Assembly: GCA_030386875.1 (NCBI GenBank)
Contig: CM059573.1
Span: forward strand, 32,901,891 to 32,965,890
Origin: Morinoia aosen
Taxonomy: Eukaryota; Arthropoda; Malacostraca; Amphipoda; Talitridae
Reading direction: 5' to 3'
Length of the DNA: 64,000 nt
Translations under genes and position numbers: made by a program
Shown: positions 35,191 to 44,423 of the stretch, one piece after another
Layout: each line of letters begins with the position of its first letter
Position numbering within the stretch: position 1 is the first letter of the stretch
Notes under the pieces: generated by a model
What the model saw: the letters and a program-made list of their open reading frames with translations, nothing else
Database searches by the model: none
Told to the model about the DNA's origin: nothing

Positions 35191-35543
35191 CTAATGCTCA
35201 ACTCATGTTCCCTGCAAAGAGAGTTGCTCCATCAACCTCTGACGAGTCTCCGTTAAAAAAAACGAGGACTACAATCGGAACACCTCCCAGAGCCCCAACA
35301 AGAACGCCTGTTAGGAACCTTATCAGAAGCCTGCCCCACAACCCAAATCAGTTTCCAATCAGCACCCCTAGACTCCCAGCCAGCACTTCAGGAGCAGTCC
35401 CTGTGATTACCCCAACAAAGATTTCAGTTAGAAGTCCCATGAGGACTCCCATCAGAATCCCCCTCAGATCTTCTGTGGCAACCCAAGTCAAAGCCAGAGT
35501 CACAAGTCCTGCCACAGTTTTGTCAAAGGCCTCCATCAATGCT
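35191..35543 (+). pseudogene. P transposase exon 2: basic linker
   Basis: Open through its whole length (118 codons). It contains PAKRVAPSTSDESPLKKTRT, then proline/threonine/arginine-rich repeats of the form (T/S)P.R(T/I)P.R, unlike typical P transposases; probably a disordered DNA-binding or nuclear-localisation linker. Acceptor TTCCTTACAG and donor GCT|GTAAGT. The phase fits exon 1 (1+2) and exon 3 (0). This exon itself is undamaged. Confidence 0.6.
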
Positions 35544-36571
35544 GTAAGTAGTAGCACTCCAGTGATGGTTGTTGGTGTCAAGAGTGGTAATTAACCTTGC
35601 CTAATAAGTGAGCCTTTAGTGAAGGAGTATGTATTTATGTATCTGAATTGTTTTATTATTTAAATTTTTAAAGTGGTCTTAAACTTTTGATCAGCAGTGT
35701 ATATGTTTCCAATGTAGTTTCAAAAGATTGTAGTTCGAATAATGACTGCCCAAGGTCAATTCTAACAATTGTGTTACATTTAAAAAGTTTTTTATGCTCG
35801 GATTGCTTCTTGTCTTAATAGTAGCTCAAACTTGTTCATAACATAAAATAAGGACCTTTGTTTTTCATAATGATTTATTCTTCATGTGCTGAGCCTTCAA
35901 CAACTGTTGTGTGGTTTGTGTGATCATGATTGTTGATGTGTTCTAGCATTCTGGAGGTGACAATATAATTGAATCACAGAAGATGTGAGGAAAAAAGGTT
36001 GTTGGGTCTCATAATGTGTAACGTATGAGACTTATGAGGTATGCCAATTATCAGCTCTACTTATATATTCTGAATTACATTTTGTTCCTGTTAAAATAAA
36101 AGTACACCGCTGTAAGCTTCTTCATGGGCATTACGTTTTAGAAAGTTCTTTGTTGCTTAAGCTCAGCAGGCACCAGGGTCCTACTGGCGTGTTTAGTGTT
36201 CGTGAAGTATTTATGCTCTGTGTATATATATGCCTTAAAGTATGGTTTTATCTTATAATTTAGGTTCCAAACATCTATGTGTAAAGGATCTTACATATAA
36301 CCAGTCATTTAGCTGATTCTCAGCTCAAGAAATAAAGAGGTCTAATAAAACTCAAGAAATACCTAGGACAGCTGGTTATTGTTATTTTTGAATTATAGAA
36401 ATAGATTTTTCACTCCCTTGGTTTCTCATTATTAAATTATTCTATGAAGATTCTGTTCGATTTTCTATTAATTTCATGTCATTTAAAAGTAGATTCCATA
36501 ACTAATGAATTTCGCAATACACATTTATTCCTGTGCATGTGATTTAATAGAGTGTGTATGTTTCATTTCAG

Positions 36572-36670
36572 GTTCCTAACCCAACTTGTGTATCACAGAC
36601 TCAACAAATTGCTACTCCATCAAATTTGGGTTCAACTGAGAAAGTTGAAAAAGATTCCTTCAACTGGACA
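36572..36670 (+). pseudogene. P transposase exon 3
   Basis: 99 bp, fully open in phase 0 (starts VPNPTCVSQTQQIATPSN, ends SFNWT), between acceptor TTTCATTTCAG and donor ACA|GTGAGTG. No motif by itself; assigned by splice phase and position. Confidence 0.5.
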
Positions 36671-37383
36671 GTGAGTGTTGCTTGTTTTATACTGTCTTCA
36701 TTGCCATTTAAATTCTTTATATTCATATAGAACATTTATTAAAATCACACATTAACTTTCCTCATTCTCCTATCTCTCTTCCTTCTCTTTCCCTCTCTTT
36801 TATCCCTAACTCACCTTGCCATTCTCCTCCACTTTCCCATTCCTCTCGCGCAGGGATGGAAAAAAACATGTTTTTTTTGAAAAAAAAACAACCCACATGG
36901 GATTTTTTGGGTTAAATTTTTTGGGGGGTTTTATTGTTTTTGGGCTTTATTGTTTTTTTAGTAATACCTGTTTTTGTTTAAAAGAGTTATTCACACAGCT
37001 CCAGTTGCCTCTTTTCCAGGTATATATATATATATTATATATATATATATATTATATATATATATACACTTTTTGAGTAAATATTGTTATTTGATTACTT
37101 TATTTCCAACATTATATTACATTATTATATGAATTATTACATATATGAACAATATATGAATTAAGTTTGTCCATCATAATTACCATTTACCAATTACCAT
37201 ATGCATAGGGACATAGCTCTGCAGTCTGTAAAGATATAAGATGTGCAAAGAGAATTGCTGTGCTTGTCAATTCATAGTGAGTTGTTTTAGCAGCAGACAG
37301 ACGCAAGTCATGTGAGAGGGTTGCACCATGCAGATCATAAGTAACCACCACAAGCAACTTGAAGCAAGACAGCTGCACATCAC
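36671..37383. other. P transposase intron 3, first part, with microsatellite
   Basis: A C/T-rich run (36765-36850), poly-T/poly-G stretches (36860-36960) and (TA)n arrays at about 37021-37066. No coding sequence. Confidence 0.5.
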
Positions 37384-38568
37384 TTAAGGAGACCGTCTGG
37401 GTAGAAATCAGGATATGTGTTGATTTTCTGTTTTTATATGCATCTTATAGAGGATTTTCTTGCGCTTCCATTGGTACTTTCCGTTTACGTCTACTCCGAA
37501 TAGTGCGCCCACCAGAGGGGGGGAAAGCGATGGGGGTGGAGTGACCTTGAACCCTCCCCCCCCCTCATTATTGGGAGTCAATTGAGCGTTTCTCTGCGGG
37601 AATGGCATTATAGTTCGTTCATGGGCTACTCAAAGTGGTTCCATTATTCAAACGAAACATTCTAAGGCTGAATAAATATATTTTTTATGAAATTTTGACA
37701 ATTTCAGAATTTAGCTGTTCTGCCGTATCTATGATACCGCAGCTTTCCTTCATAGCTCGATGACAGCTGCAGTATCATAGCTACAGCAGTGGTGAGCACA
37801 CCAATCCAAAGGGCTTGAAAAGAGCTATAAAACAAAGAAGTTGAATAGACAAAAAAACGTATTTTATTGGAAAAAAAATAAAAATTAAAAATTTTTTTTT
37901 GTCAAGAATTACACCCATTCCCTTTTGTTGTTTATTTTTTCCCAGAGTTACAGAGCTACAGCAATGTAAATTATATCAATCAAAAGGGCTTGAAAAGAGC
38001 TACAAACGCTCAAGAGTTCATTGTAGAAAACCCTGTAGTTCAAAAGATAAAAAGAAAATTTTTTTTTGTGAAAAAAACACGTTTTTCTGGAAACTTGATA
38101 TTGGTTTTCTCAAATCTATCTCCTTCCACAATTTTAGAGCTACAAGAATGGTTTATATACCATTCGATAGGGCTTAGCAAGGTGTATCCATATGCAATAG
38201 CGGTTTTTGATACATTTATTGTTTTGAAAATCACACCACATGAAAAAAAAAATGAAAAATACATAATTTTTTTTTTCAATTCCCAAAATCCACAAAAAGA
38301 AGTTATCAAAATTCCCTATTGCGTATGGTTATATAGACATATAAGCAATCTAAAAACGAAATACTGGTTCTGTAACTTCAAAATTGTAGAAGGAGATAGA
38401 TTTTACATAACCCCCTTATTTTATCATATTTTTCAAAAAAAAAGTGCACCTACAGAAATTTTGTCGAAATAATAAATGATCTATGCATCATTTCACACCT
38501 ACTGTGACAATTTCAGAGAAATCCATCCATAAATAACAGACTTTTTTTTACCCGGACGGTACCCTTAA
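37384..38568. mobile_element. TTAA-flanked element C, inside the P element
   Basis: A 1,177-bp element (37388-38564) flanked by TTAA (37384-37387; 38565-38568). Ends: GGAGACCGTCTGGGTA on the left and GGGTACCGTCCGGGTA read inward from the right. G and C runs (GGGGGGG at about 37516-37522, C9 near 37556-37564) lie 130-175 bp from the left end. Inside, related AAAGGGCTTGAAAAGAGCTA modules recur at about 37808 and 37983, and a further AGGGCTT box near 38169. No transposase; a 160-codon open frame (37990-38472) is A/T-rich repeat sequence. Confidence 0.8.
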
Positions 38569-38897
38569 CAGGCATGCTGTTAACAACTTAACATGTGTAT
38601 TGTGTGAGCTGGAATGCTTAGCAACGCAAGCCAAGTCGATCAACCACACTGTTACATGTTACAACATATAGTGACATGCCAAAAATTTTTTGCCCAAAAA
38701 ATCACTTTTTGCAGTTCAGGATAGCAACAAACCCTAAAATGATAAGAAATAAATGCTCTAACAGATTCCATCGTCAAGTTTGCTCCAGTGCAGCTTGAAT
38801 GCTTACCATAGGCCAGTCGTTTCTTTACTTTCTTACCCCATGATGGCTGCGGTCGTGTCTTACCCCATCTGACTATAATTGTTAAGACTTATTTCAG

Positions 38898-39337
38898 GTA
38901 AAGCTCTCACAGGAGACAGATATTGAAGAGTGGTTGGCTGAATACAATCCGGAGTTCATCAGCGCGCTTTATTTGTATAAATTGAAGGGTTCAAACATCT
39001 TCCCAAAACACTTGTTCAACAAGAATATCACTAAGACAATGACTCCTCGTTGATGGTGGGATATTCAAGACATGAAACAGCAGAAAGTGCAGATTCCTGA
39101 AAAAACACTGACAGAGAGTTTCTGCAAGTTTGTAAGCAATCTTCATTCTTGCCCGCAAGTTCAGGATCCATTGAGAGAATTTTCTCAACATTTGGAATTG
39201 TGTGGAATAAATTGATAAATAGATTAGGATCGGAACGTGCACAGAAATTGGTCTCATTATATCGCCACCTCACAAATAATCATGATGTGGATGACTATGA
39301 TGAAATGGCAGTGGATGTAGAAAGAGAAACACAGTAG
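38898..39337 (+). pseudogene. hAT transposase C-terminal exon fragment
   Basis: After an acceptor-like TTATTTCAG (38897) a frame reads IEEWLAEYNPEF..., then TPR(stop)WWDIQDMK. After a one-base frameshift near 39145 it reads PASSGSIERIFSTFG then RLGSERAQKLVSLYRHL: the hAT dimerisation region (P.SS...ER.FS..G). It lacks the catalytic region. It lies in the intron between P exons 3 and 4 and belongs to a different lineage from the hAT piece at 3 kb. Confidence 0.7.
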
Positions 39338-39961
39338 TACTGTAGTAGCAGTCTAGTCTAGAAGACAGGAAGAATTCATTAGTTTCTATACTCTCAAATA
39401 GTCAAACTGCATTTGTTTCTCAGTTTTTGTTTTTTACCTTGGAAATGGAACTCATGGAAGTATACTAGTCCATCGAGTTTTGTTCTGTGATTCGGGTTTT
39501 TCTTATTTTATTTTTATAGTGGTGTTTTTTGTTTTTCAATACTTATTGTCATGGTCATGCAAATGCCTTGGACGAATTTTTGGCAATATAAATATTTAGC
39601 TCATTTTGATTCTATAATCTTGAAAACAAGTAAAATATAAATAGCACTAATAAATCCCGAAAAAGCTAAAAAAAACATTATTTAGTGTTTTTTTACGTGT
39701 TTTGTTTTGCCTTTTTTTGTTTTTTTTGGTTTTATGTGTCAACCTTGCTCTCGCTCCACCTCCATTTGATTTGTGTATTTTCAAATTATCAAGCCCCTAA
39801 TATTTCTTCTTCCCTTCATATTCCTACAGCCCTACTTTCCTTCCCTGTCTTGTACAAATAACGTATCACATTCTTCGTTACTTATTTTTGTTAGCGCTCA
39901 ACCTCTTTTCACCTGAATTTTCCCTCCATTGCCTTTTTGTTTATTTGTTCGTTTCTTCCAG
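39338..39961. other. Intron sequence before P exon 4
   Basis: T-rich with poly-T tracts (39680-39735), ending in a pyrimidine-rich acceptor GTTTCTTCCAG (39951-39961). No other feature. Confidence 0.5.
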
Positions 39962-41050
39962 GAAAAGGCCTGTATGACGAAGATGAAGCAACTCTGACCT
40001 GTAAGAAGAAATTGTTTGATCAGCCTTCTGCACTAGTAACGACCAATCGTTCGTCTACATTTTTAAAACCCAAAGCAAGGGGGCTTCTCTCATGAGAAAG
40101 AGAGTTAGGGGACCTATCATCAATCGTCGGTATAACCTGCAGAACATAGTACAACAGTTCCATCCATCATTTGGTCCGTACATCACGGAATTTGTCAAAT
40201 TTAAACTGAAAGGAAAGCGACGCTACACATCGTTTCATGAGTGGATGGCAGTTAACATGCTAGTGAGTTGCAGCATATCCGGGTACAACTTGTTGAGGAG
40301 AATGCTGCCACTACAATCGCCTTCTACAATTCTTCGTGTCCTGAAGGCCCACAAAATGAACCCCGGTTGCAATGAGCAGAACATATCAATGTTAAGACTC
40401 AAAGTTAATCCCCAAAGTGAACACGATAAGCTAATTTTCATCCTTATGGATGAAATGTCATTAACAAGAGGCCTGTTGTACAGTCCTGACAAGAAGAAAA
40501 TATTTGGGTACGCAGACGATGGTTTTAAGAGAAAAAAGAACTTGGTGTCATAAGCATTGTGCGTTATGGCGTGTGGGGTGAAGAAACACTGGCAATTTCC
40601 AATTGGATATTATTTAACATCGGGTGGTGTTCAATCTACCAGTCTTATTGAAATTCTTCAGACCGTTATAAAATCCCTTGAAACTGAGGGCTTTGTAGTG
40701 CTTGGAATAACTTCTGACCAAGGTTCAAATTTTGAAAAAGCTTTCAAAACCCTGGGTTGCTCACATACAAACCCAACTATTGAGCTAGGAACGAAGTCCT
40801 ACTTTGTCTACAAAGACCCTCCCCATCTACTGAAAAACTCTAGAAATCTCTTGCTCAGAAGTGACGTTCCTGTGCCAGGCTTTAAGCACGCTGCAAGCTG
40901 GGATCACATCGTCACACTGTTTGAAAAAGAGAAAATGCACAGCTTGAAAATGGTTCCAAAGCTGTCTGATAGGCATGTGCACAGTTTGAGGTTTTCATCA
41001 AAAATGAAAGTGAAACTTGCAGCTCAGGTGTTGTCGAATTCCACTGCTGC
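39962..41050 (+). pseudogene. P transposase exon 4: catalytic core
   Basis: The largest conserved part of the P-type (THAP9-like) transposase. After a broken start (11 codons to a stop, then a frameshift), the frame at 40092 encodes an oligomerisation/linker region, then FILMDEMSLTRGLLYS (about 40437-40485). After one in-frame TAA (40551-40553) it continues with GVKKHWQFPIGYYLTSGG, GFVVLGITSDQGSNFEKAF (about 40690-40745) and DPPHLLKNSRNLLLRS (about 40815-40865): the RNase H-like and GTP-binding insertion pattern of the P family. It ends MKVKLAAQVLS before a CCA-rich repeat. The family excises and integrates element DNA. Inactivated by at least one stop and one frameshift. Confidence 0.8.
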
Positions 41051-41051
41051 A

Positions 41052-41146
41052 GCTCCCACCACCACCACCACCACCACCACTCCCACCACCACTCCCACCA
41101 CCACTCCCACTACCACTCCCACTCCCACCACCACTCCTACCACTTT
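41052..41146 (+). repeat. (CCA/CCCA)n microsatellite inside the transposase
   Basis: A run of CCCACCACCA-type units (Thr/Pro codons on the plus strand) directly after the AAQVLSNSTAA segment. P-family proteins have no such tract, so it expanded after the gene became dispensable or lies in a de novo intron. Confidence 0.85.
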
Positions 41147-41209
41147 TTACTATTTAAATATGGAAGTCGGCATGTGTAAATATTAAACTGTTTTCCTCCT
41201 CTGATTCAG

Positions 41210-41736
41210 CGACCAGAAGATGAGGATTTGTCTCCGCCGCCGGTTGTACCCAACGACGAAGACATGACTACCGCGAAGCACTTCGATGGCAACGAATCGG
41301 TTGGAACTCTGTTTGAGTCGGCCGAGGTCAACAATGCAGCAGCTTACTTCAGTGGGTATGTTGCTATGAAAGTTGATAGATATCACCGAAGTAAGAAAGG
41401 TTCAATGTTAAAAGACTGTTCTGCGTGTTAGTTAATTCTTGCGCCTGAAGAAGCCTCCATTACTGCAGCAAATCTTTCATTGAAACAATCATGACCTACG
41501 AGAGAGTATTTTTGTTCTGTTTTGATAAGTTCAGTTATGTTCAAGGTTTCTGTGAACTAGCTCAGAAGGTCATTGGTGAAGCGTGCTCTCCGCCTGTATT
41601 GTGCGCTGCTGATGTGAAGGAGTTCTTCATCAAATTTTATGTGACTTGCAGGACTTATCAAACCATTAAGCACATCAATAAAGCCTTAGAGAGCAGTAAT
41701 CCTAGTGAAAAAATAAAGAAAATGACACATCAATGA
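41210..41736 (+). pseudogene. P transposase exon 5: C-terminal part
   Basis: Acceptor CTGATTCAG (41209) is followed by RPEDEDLSPPPVVPN, then AAYFSGYVAMKVDRY (P/THAP9 proteins have ..YI.GY...K), KDCSAC and, after two stops and a frameshift, FDKFSYVQGFCELAQKVIG, then VTCRTYQTIKHINKALES. It ends near 41736. Inactivated by stops at 41429 and near 41490. Confidence 0.65.
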
Positions 41737-44170
41737 AATGTTACAATAAGACTTGGTTTTGGAAAAATATAGCTTCATTTCTTTTCGTTGTTCGTTATTT
41801 ATTTCTTTGTAATGAACAGCATTGGTGCACGATTGTATACATGTTCGTATTGCTCTTTCTTAAGAATTGTGTATTAAATTTCTCTTAATTTGTCAGCTAA
41901 TTCCGTAATTCCTTTTAGCTTTACTTTCGTTCCACCGTATTGTATTGAATTGAGCGCAGCGATATTCATGTTACAAAGTATCTGCGGTCGTGTAAAAGCC
42001 TGTCAATTTGTTGCATATGATGCTGAATAGTGTCACTGATAAGATTGTCACGCATGGATGGAAGGAGGAAACTCAATCAGAATTAAATGCAAGTATGTAA
42101 ATTTGCTTAGAGAAAGGACGGAATAATTTACCGCACACTTGTGGTATTTCTCATAATTGTAGAAGTCTGATTGACTAAGAAAGAAACAAGCAGGTTAACA
42201 TTGAAATTATTGCTGGTGTTATTATTAGTTCTTTCTATTATTGGCAGTTCATTTATTCATAATCTATTCGCTGACTTATTACAATTCTCGTGCAATGTCT
42301 GTGCTTGAACGAATAGTAATTTCATATTAGTGATCATAATATATATTTTTGATTCATTATTTACGATCTGCTGAACATATTATCGTTGTATATGTTGCCC
42401 CAGAAGTAACCGATCCTTTTCATTTGCCGATAAAAAAATACTATGAATGCTAGGATTTTGAAACTAATTTTCTTCTAAGGATACACAACATATGGTTTAT
42501 GAAAGCTACGTTTTGAAAACAGGACTCTTTAAGTGATAGCCATGGCCGTTTTTACAATTTGAGCTTTATTCTTTATCGTTTCAATAACGCTCCATCGCGC
42601 ATTACACGAGAGTTAAGCTATTTCATGCAAAGTTCATTTAGTTATTGTACATTTGTTGATTTTGTTACATAACTCATGACGAGCCCCACAAGAAAACCTC
42701 GCTTAGGGAACAAATTTGGAGAACGAGGGGTCAAGTGAATCATGATAAATTGTGGGTTTGAAACCGAAGCAAAGCGAGAGTAGCTTTTTAGTTGCTGAGT
42801 TAATTAAGTGCCACGTTATATGTAAGCATGAACATATTTTTTAGTCGAATAAATAAGTATTAACAACATAGTGTTCATAGCTCTACTTTCATCAACCAAT
42901 TAAAAGGTCAATTAATTATGGGCTGCCCTCATTTTACTTTCTCTCGCTATGGACAATGTTTCATTTAATTTTCTGGTATCAATTTTCGTCACAGAATCCC
43001 CATTAGCTCTCATCGATAACCAACGCCTTTATTTCATGGTGTAAGTAGCCAACTATTGAATCTGTGGGAATTAGCTCTGACATAGGAATTGATGTAAATA
43101 TATGTTTGATTTTGTTACGGACCATCTTTTTTTCGGTTCACTGGTGTCTTTTTTCAGCATCAGTTACTTTCTTTGTCCACTTTTATCATATTTCAATAAC
43201 ATTCTTGAATCTTGCTGTTTCTGTGCGTGATGTGTGTGGACGTATCTCGTCCTTTGATTCCCCATTCCCTTAATTGCACACTAAATGGCTTCTTCTGCTG
43301 TCCTTTCTTGGGACCACCTTTCACGTGGTGTGAGAGGCTTAAACTAACTCAGTATGTAATCGTCGTGGTGTAATATATTACGCACTCTTCAAAGATGCGT
43401 ATTATATGAGAATTATGTTGACTACTCATGTTACATGGAGATGTTTGTTTACTTTTGTCTAGTTTTACTATTTGTTTTCGATGAGTTGCGGTACGTAGCT
43501 TGTTATAGGAAATAATAAGTACTTACTGTTGAGTACTTTCTTTTAGGAGCAATCAACTAAGTTGAACTGGTGTTCTTCTATTGGAGAAAGAATAGTATTT
43601 ATTAGTAAACTAAGCTTGAATTATGTCCATGTATTTAGTTTCATGATAAAGCGTTACTGCCATCCATTAGTAGAAAATATAGAGTGCACTTTTACCATCC
43701 TAAATGTAAATATTTCATTTAATCTGCGTCGGAATTTTGTTACCGAAAATATGTGTCATGTCGATGACCCTAACTCACGAGTCTCTAATTCACCAAAGCT
43801 CGTGTTGACGAATATTGTTGGTTTGGAATCATGGACATTAACTCACGAATTTGTGGATCAAAACATTGAAATACTATACCCTCAAACAACACGTAAATGA
43901 TAGCTTTTGTAAATTATGCAGGTACGGGTGTAAAAATGTCTTTTTGAATGCTCGTTAAAATATGATCCAGAGCAAACTAACTTATTACGATGAAGTATTC
44001 ATTGAATAAATAATACAGCCCCAGCGTTTTAGTTTTACTTGTATTTCTATTCCAATCGTATTTGACTTGGTAAAAGTTATGAGCAAACAAAGAACAGCTG
44101 GGGACGCCAGAAGCAGCGCAGTCGAGGTATTGTACGTCTGGCAGAAAGTGTACACGAAATAGACCAATCA
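41737..44170. other. 3' region of the P element; R1 copy inside
   Basis: 2.4 kb between the last transposase block and the right subterminal sites. It holds an R1 copy (43,030-43,370) and an open frame of 112 codons (43562-43900) with no motif I recognise. P elements normally have a short 3' flank, so part of this is probably inserted DNA whose limits I cannot see. Confidence 0.45.
43030..43372 (+). repeat. R1 repeat copy inside the P element
   Basis: Diverged R1: CAACTATTGAATCTGTGGGAATTAGCTCT (start), TTACGGACCATCTTTTTTTCGGTTCACTG, TTTTTTCAGCATC, CACTAAATGGCTTC and GAGAGGCTTAAACTAACTC (end). It shows R1 was mobile after the P element arrived, or was carried with it. Confidence 0.6.
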
Positions 44171-44184
44171 GCGGCCGGCTATTG

Positions 44185-44215
44185 TGACGTCACGCTTAGC
44201 CAAAGCATGACGTCA
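44185..44215. promoter_or_regulatory. Right subterminal TGACGTCA pair
   Basis: TGACGTCA at 44185-44192 and 44208-44215, 23 bp apart, about 64 bp from the right end. The first is embedded in CCGGCTATTGTGACGTCA, the same 18 bp found at the left end in direct orientation. Confidence 0.6.
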
Positions 44216-44280
44216 CACGCTGCCAAAAGCGGTCGTGCCAACCCCACTACTTGAAACTACTTCTCTTCTCTGTACTGTGG

Positions 44281-44423
44281 CCTAGTCTAGAAGAGATTAA
44301 TGGGAACATTTTCAAAGCCTTGGATAGATGCAAGGAAATGGGTGGCGCTGTAAGAAAAGGAACCTTTGTCAAAGAAAAAACCAATTATGCTAATGTGCAG
44401 ACATTGGCCGCAGATGTCAGGTA
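44281..44423 (+). pseudogene. BEL/Pao gag, second part
   Basis: Directly after the P target duplication the gag frame resumes (SLEEINGNIFKALDRCKEMG..., ...VKEKTNYANVQTLAADV), in phase with 32855 once the insertion is discounted. It stops at the border of the DD41D mariner. The Cys/His zinc knuckle expected next in BEL gag is not found on the other side of the mariner, so a piece of the element has been lost. Confidence 0.75.

Larger units (their letters stand above)
32863..44279 (+). mobile_element. P-type DNA transposon, about 11.4 kb, with nested insertions
   Basis: Ends are a perfect 22-bp inverted repeat beginning CACAGTACAGAGAAGAG (32863-32884 and 44258-44279). GCCTAGT(C) flanks both sides (32856-32863; 44280-44287), a 7-8 bp target duplication; P elements make 8 bp. 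Each end carries a pair of palindromic TGACGTCA sites and a direct-repeat segment CCGGCTATTGTGACGTCA. Coding exons on the plus strand match P/THAP9-type transposases. The length far exceeds the 2.9 kb of the Drosophila P element because of long introns, a nested 1.2 kb TTAA element (37.4-38.6 kb), a hAT fragment (38.9-39.3 kb) and a long 3' region. Insertion split the BEL gag frame. Confidence 0.85.

Noticed and set aside
37990-38472. 160-codon open frame
   Set aside because: Lies in the A/T-rich interior of TTAA element C, is low in complexity and overlaps open frames on the other strand.
43562-43900. 112-codon open frame in the P element's 3' region
   Set aside because: No recognisable motif, no splice or family evidence; kept only as an unassigned stretch.
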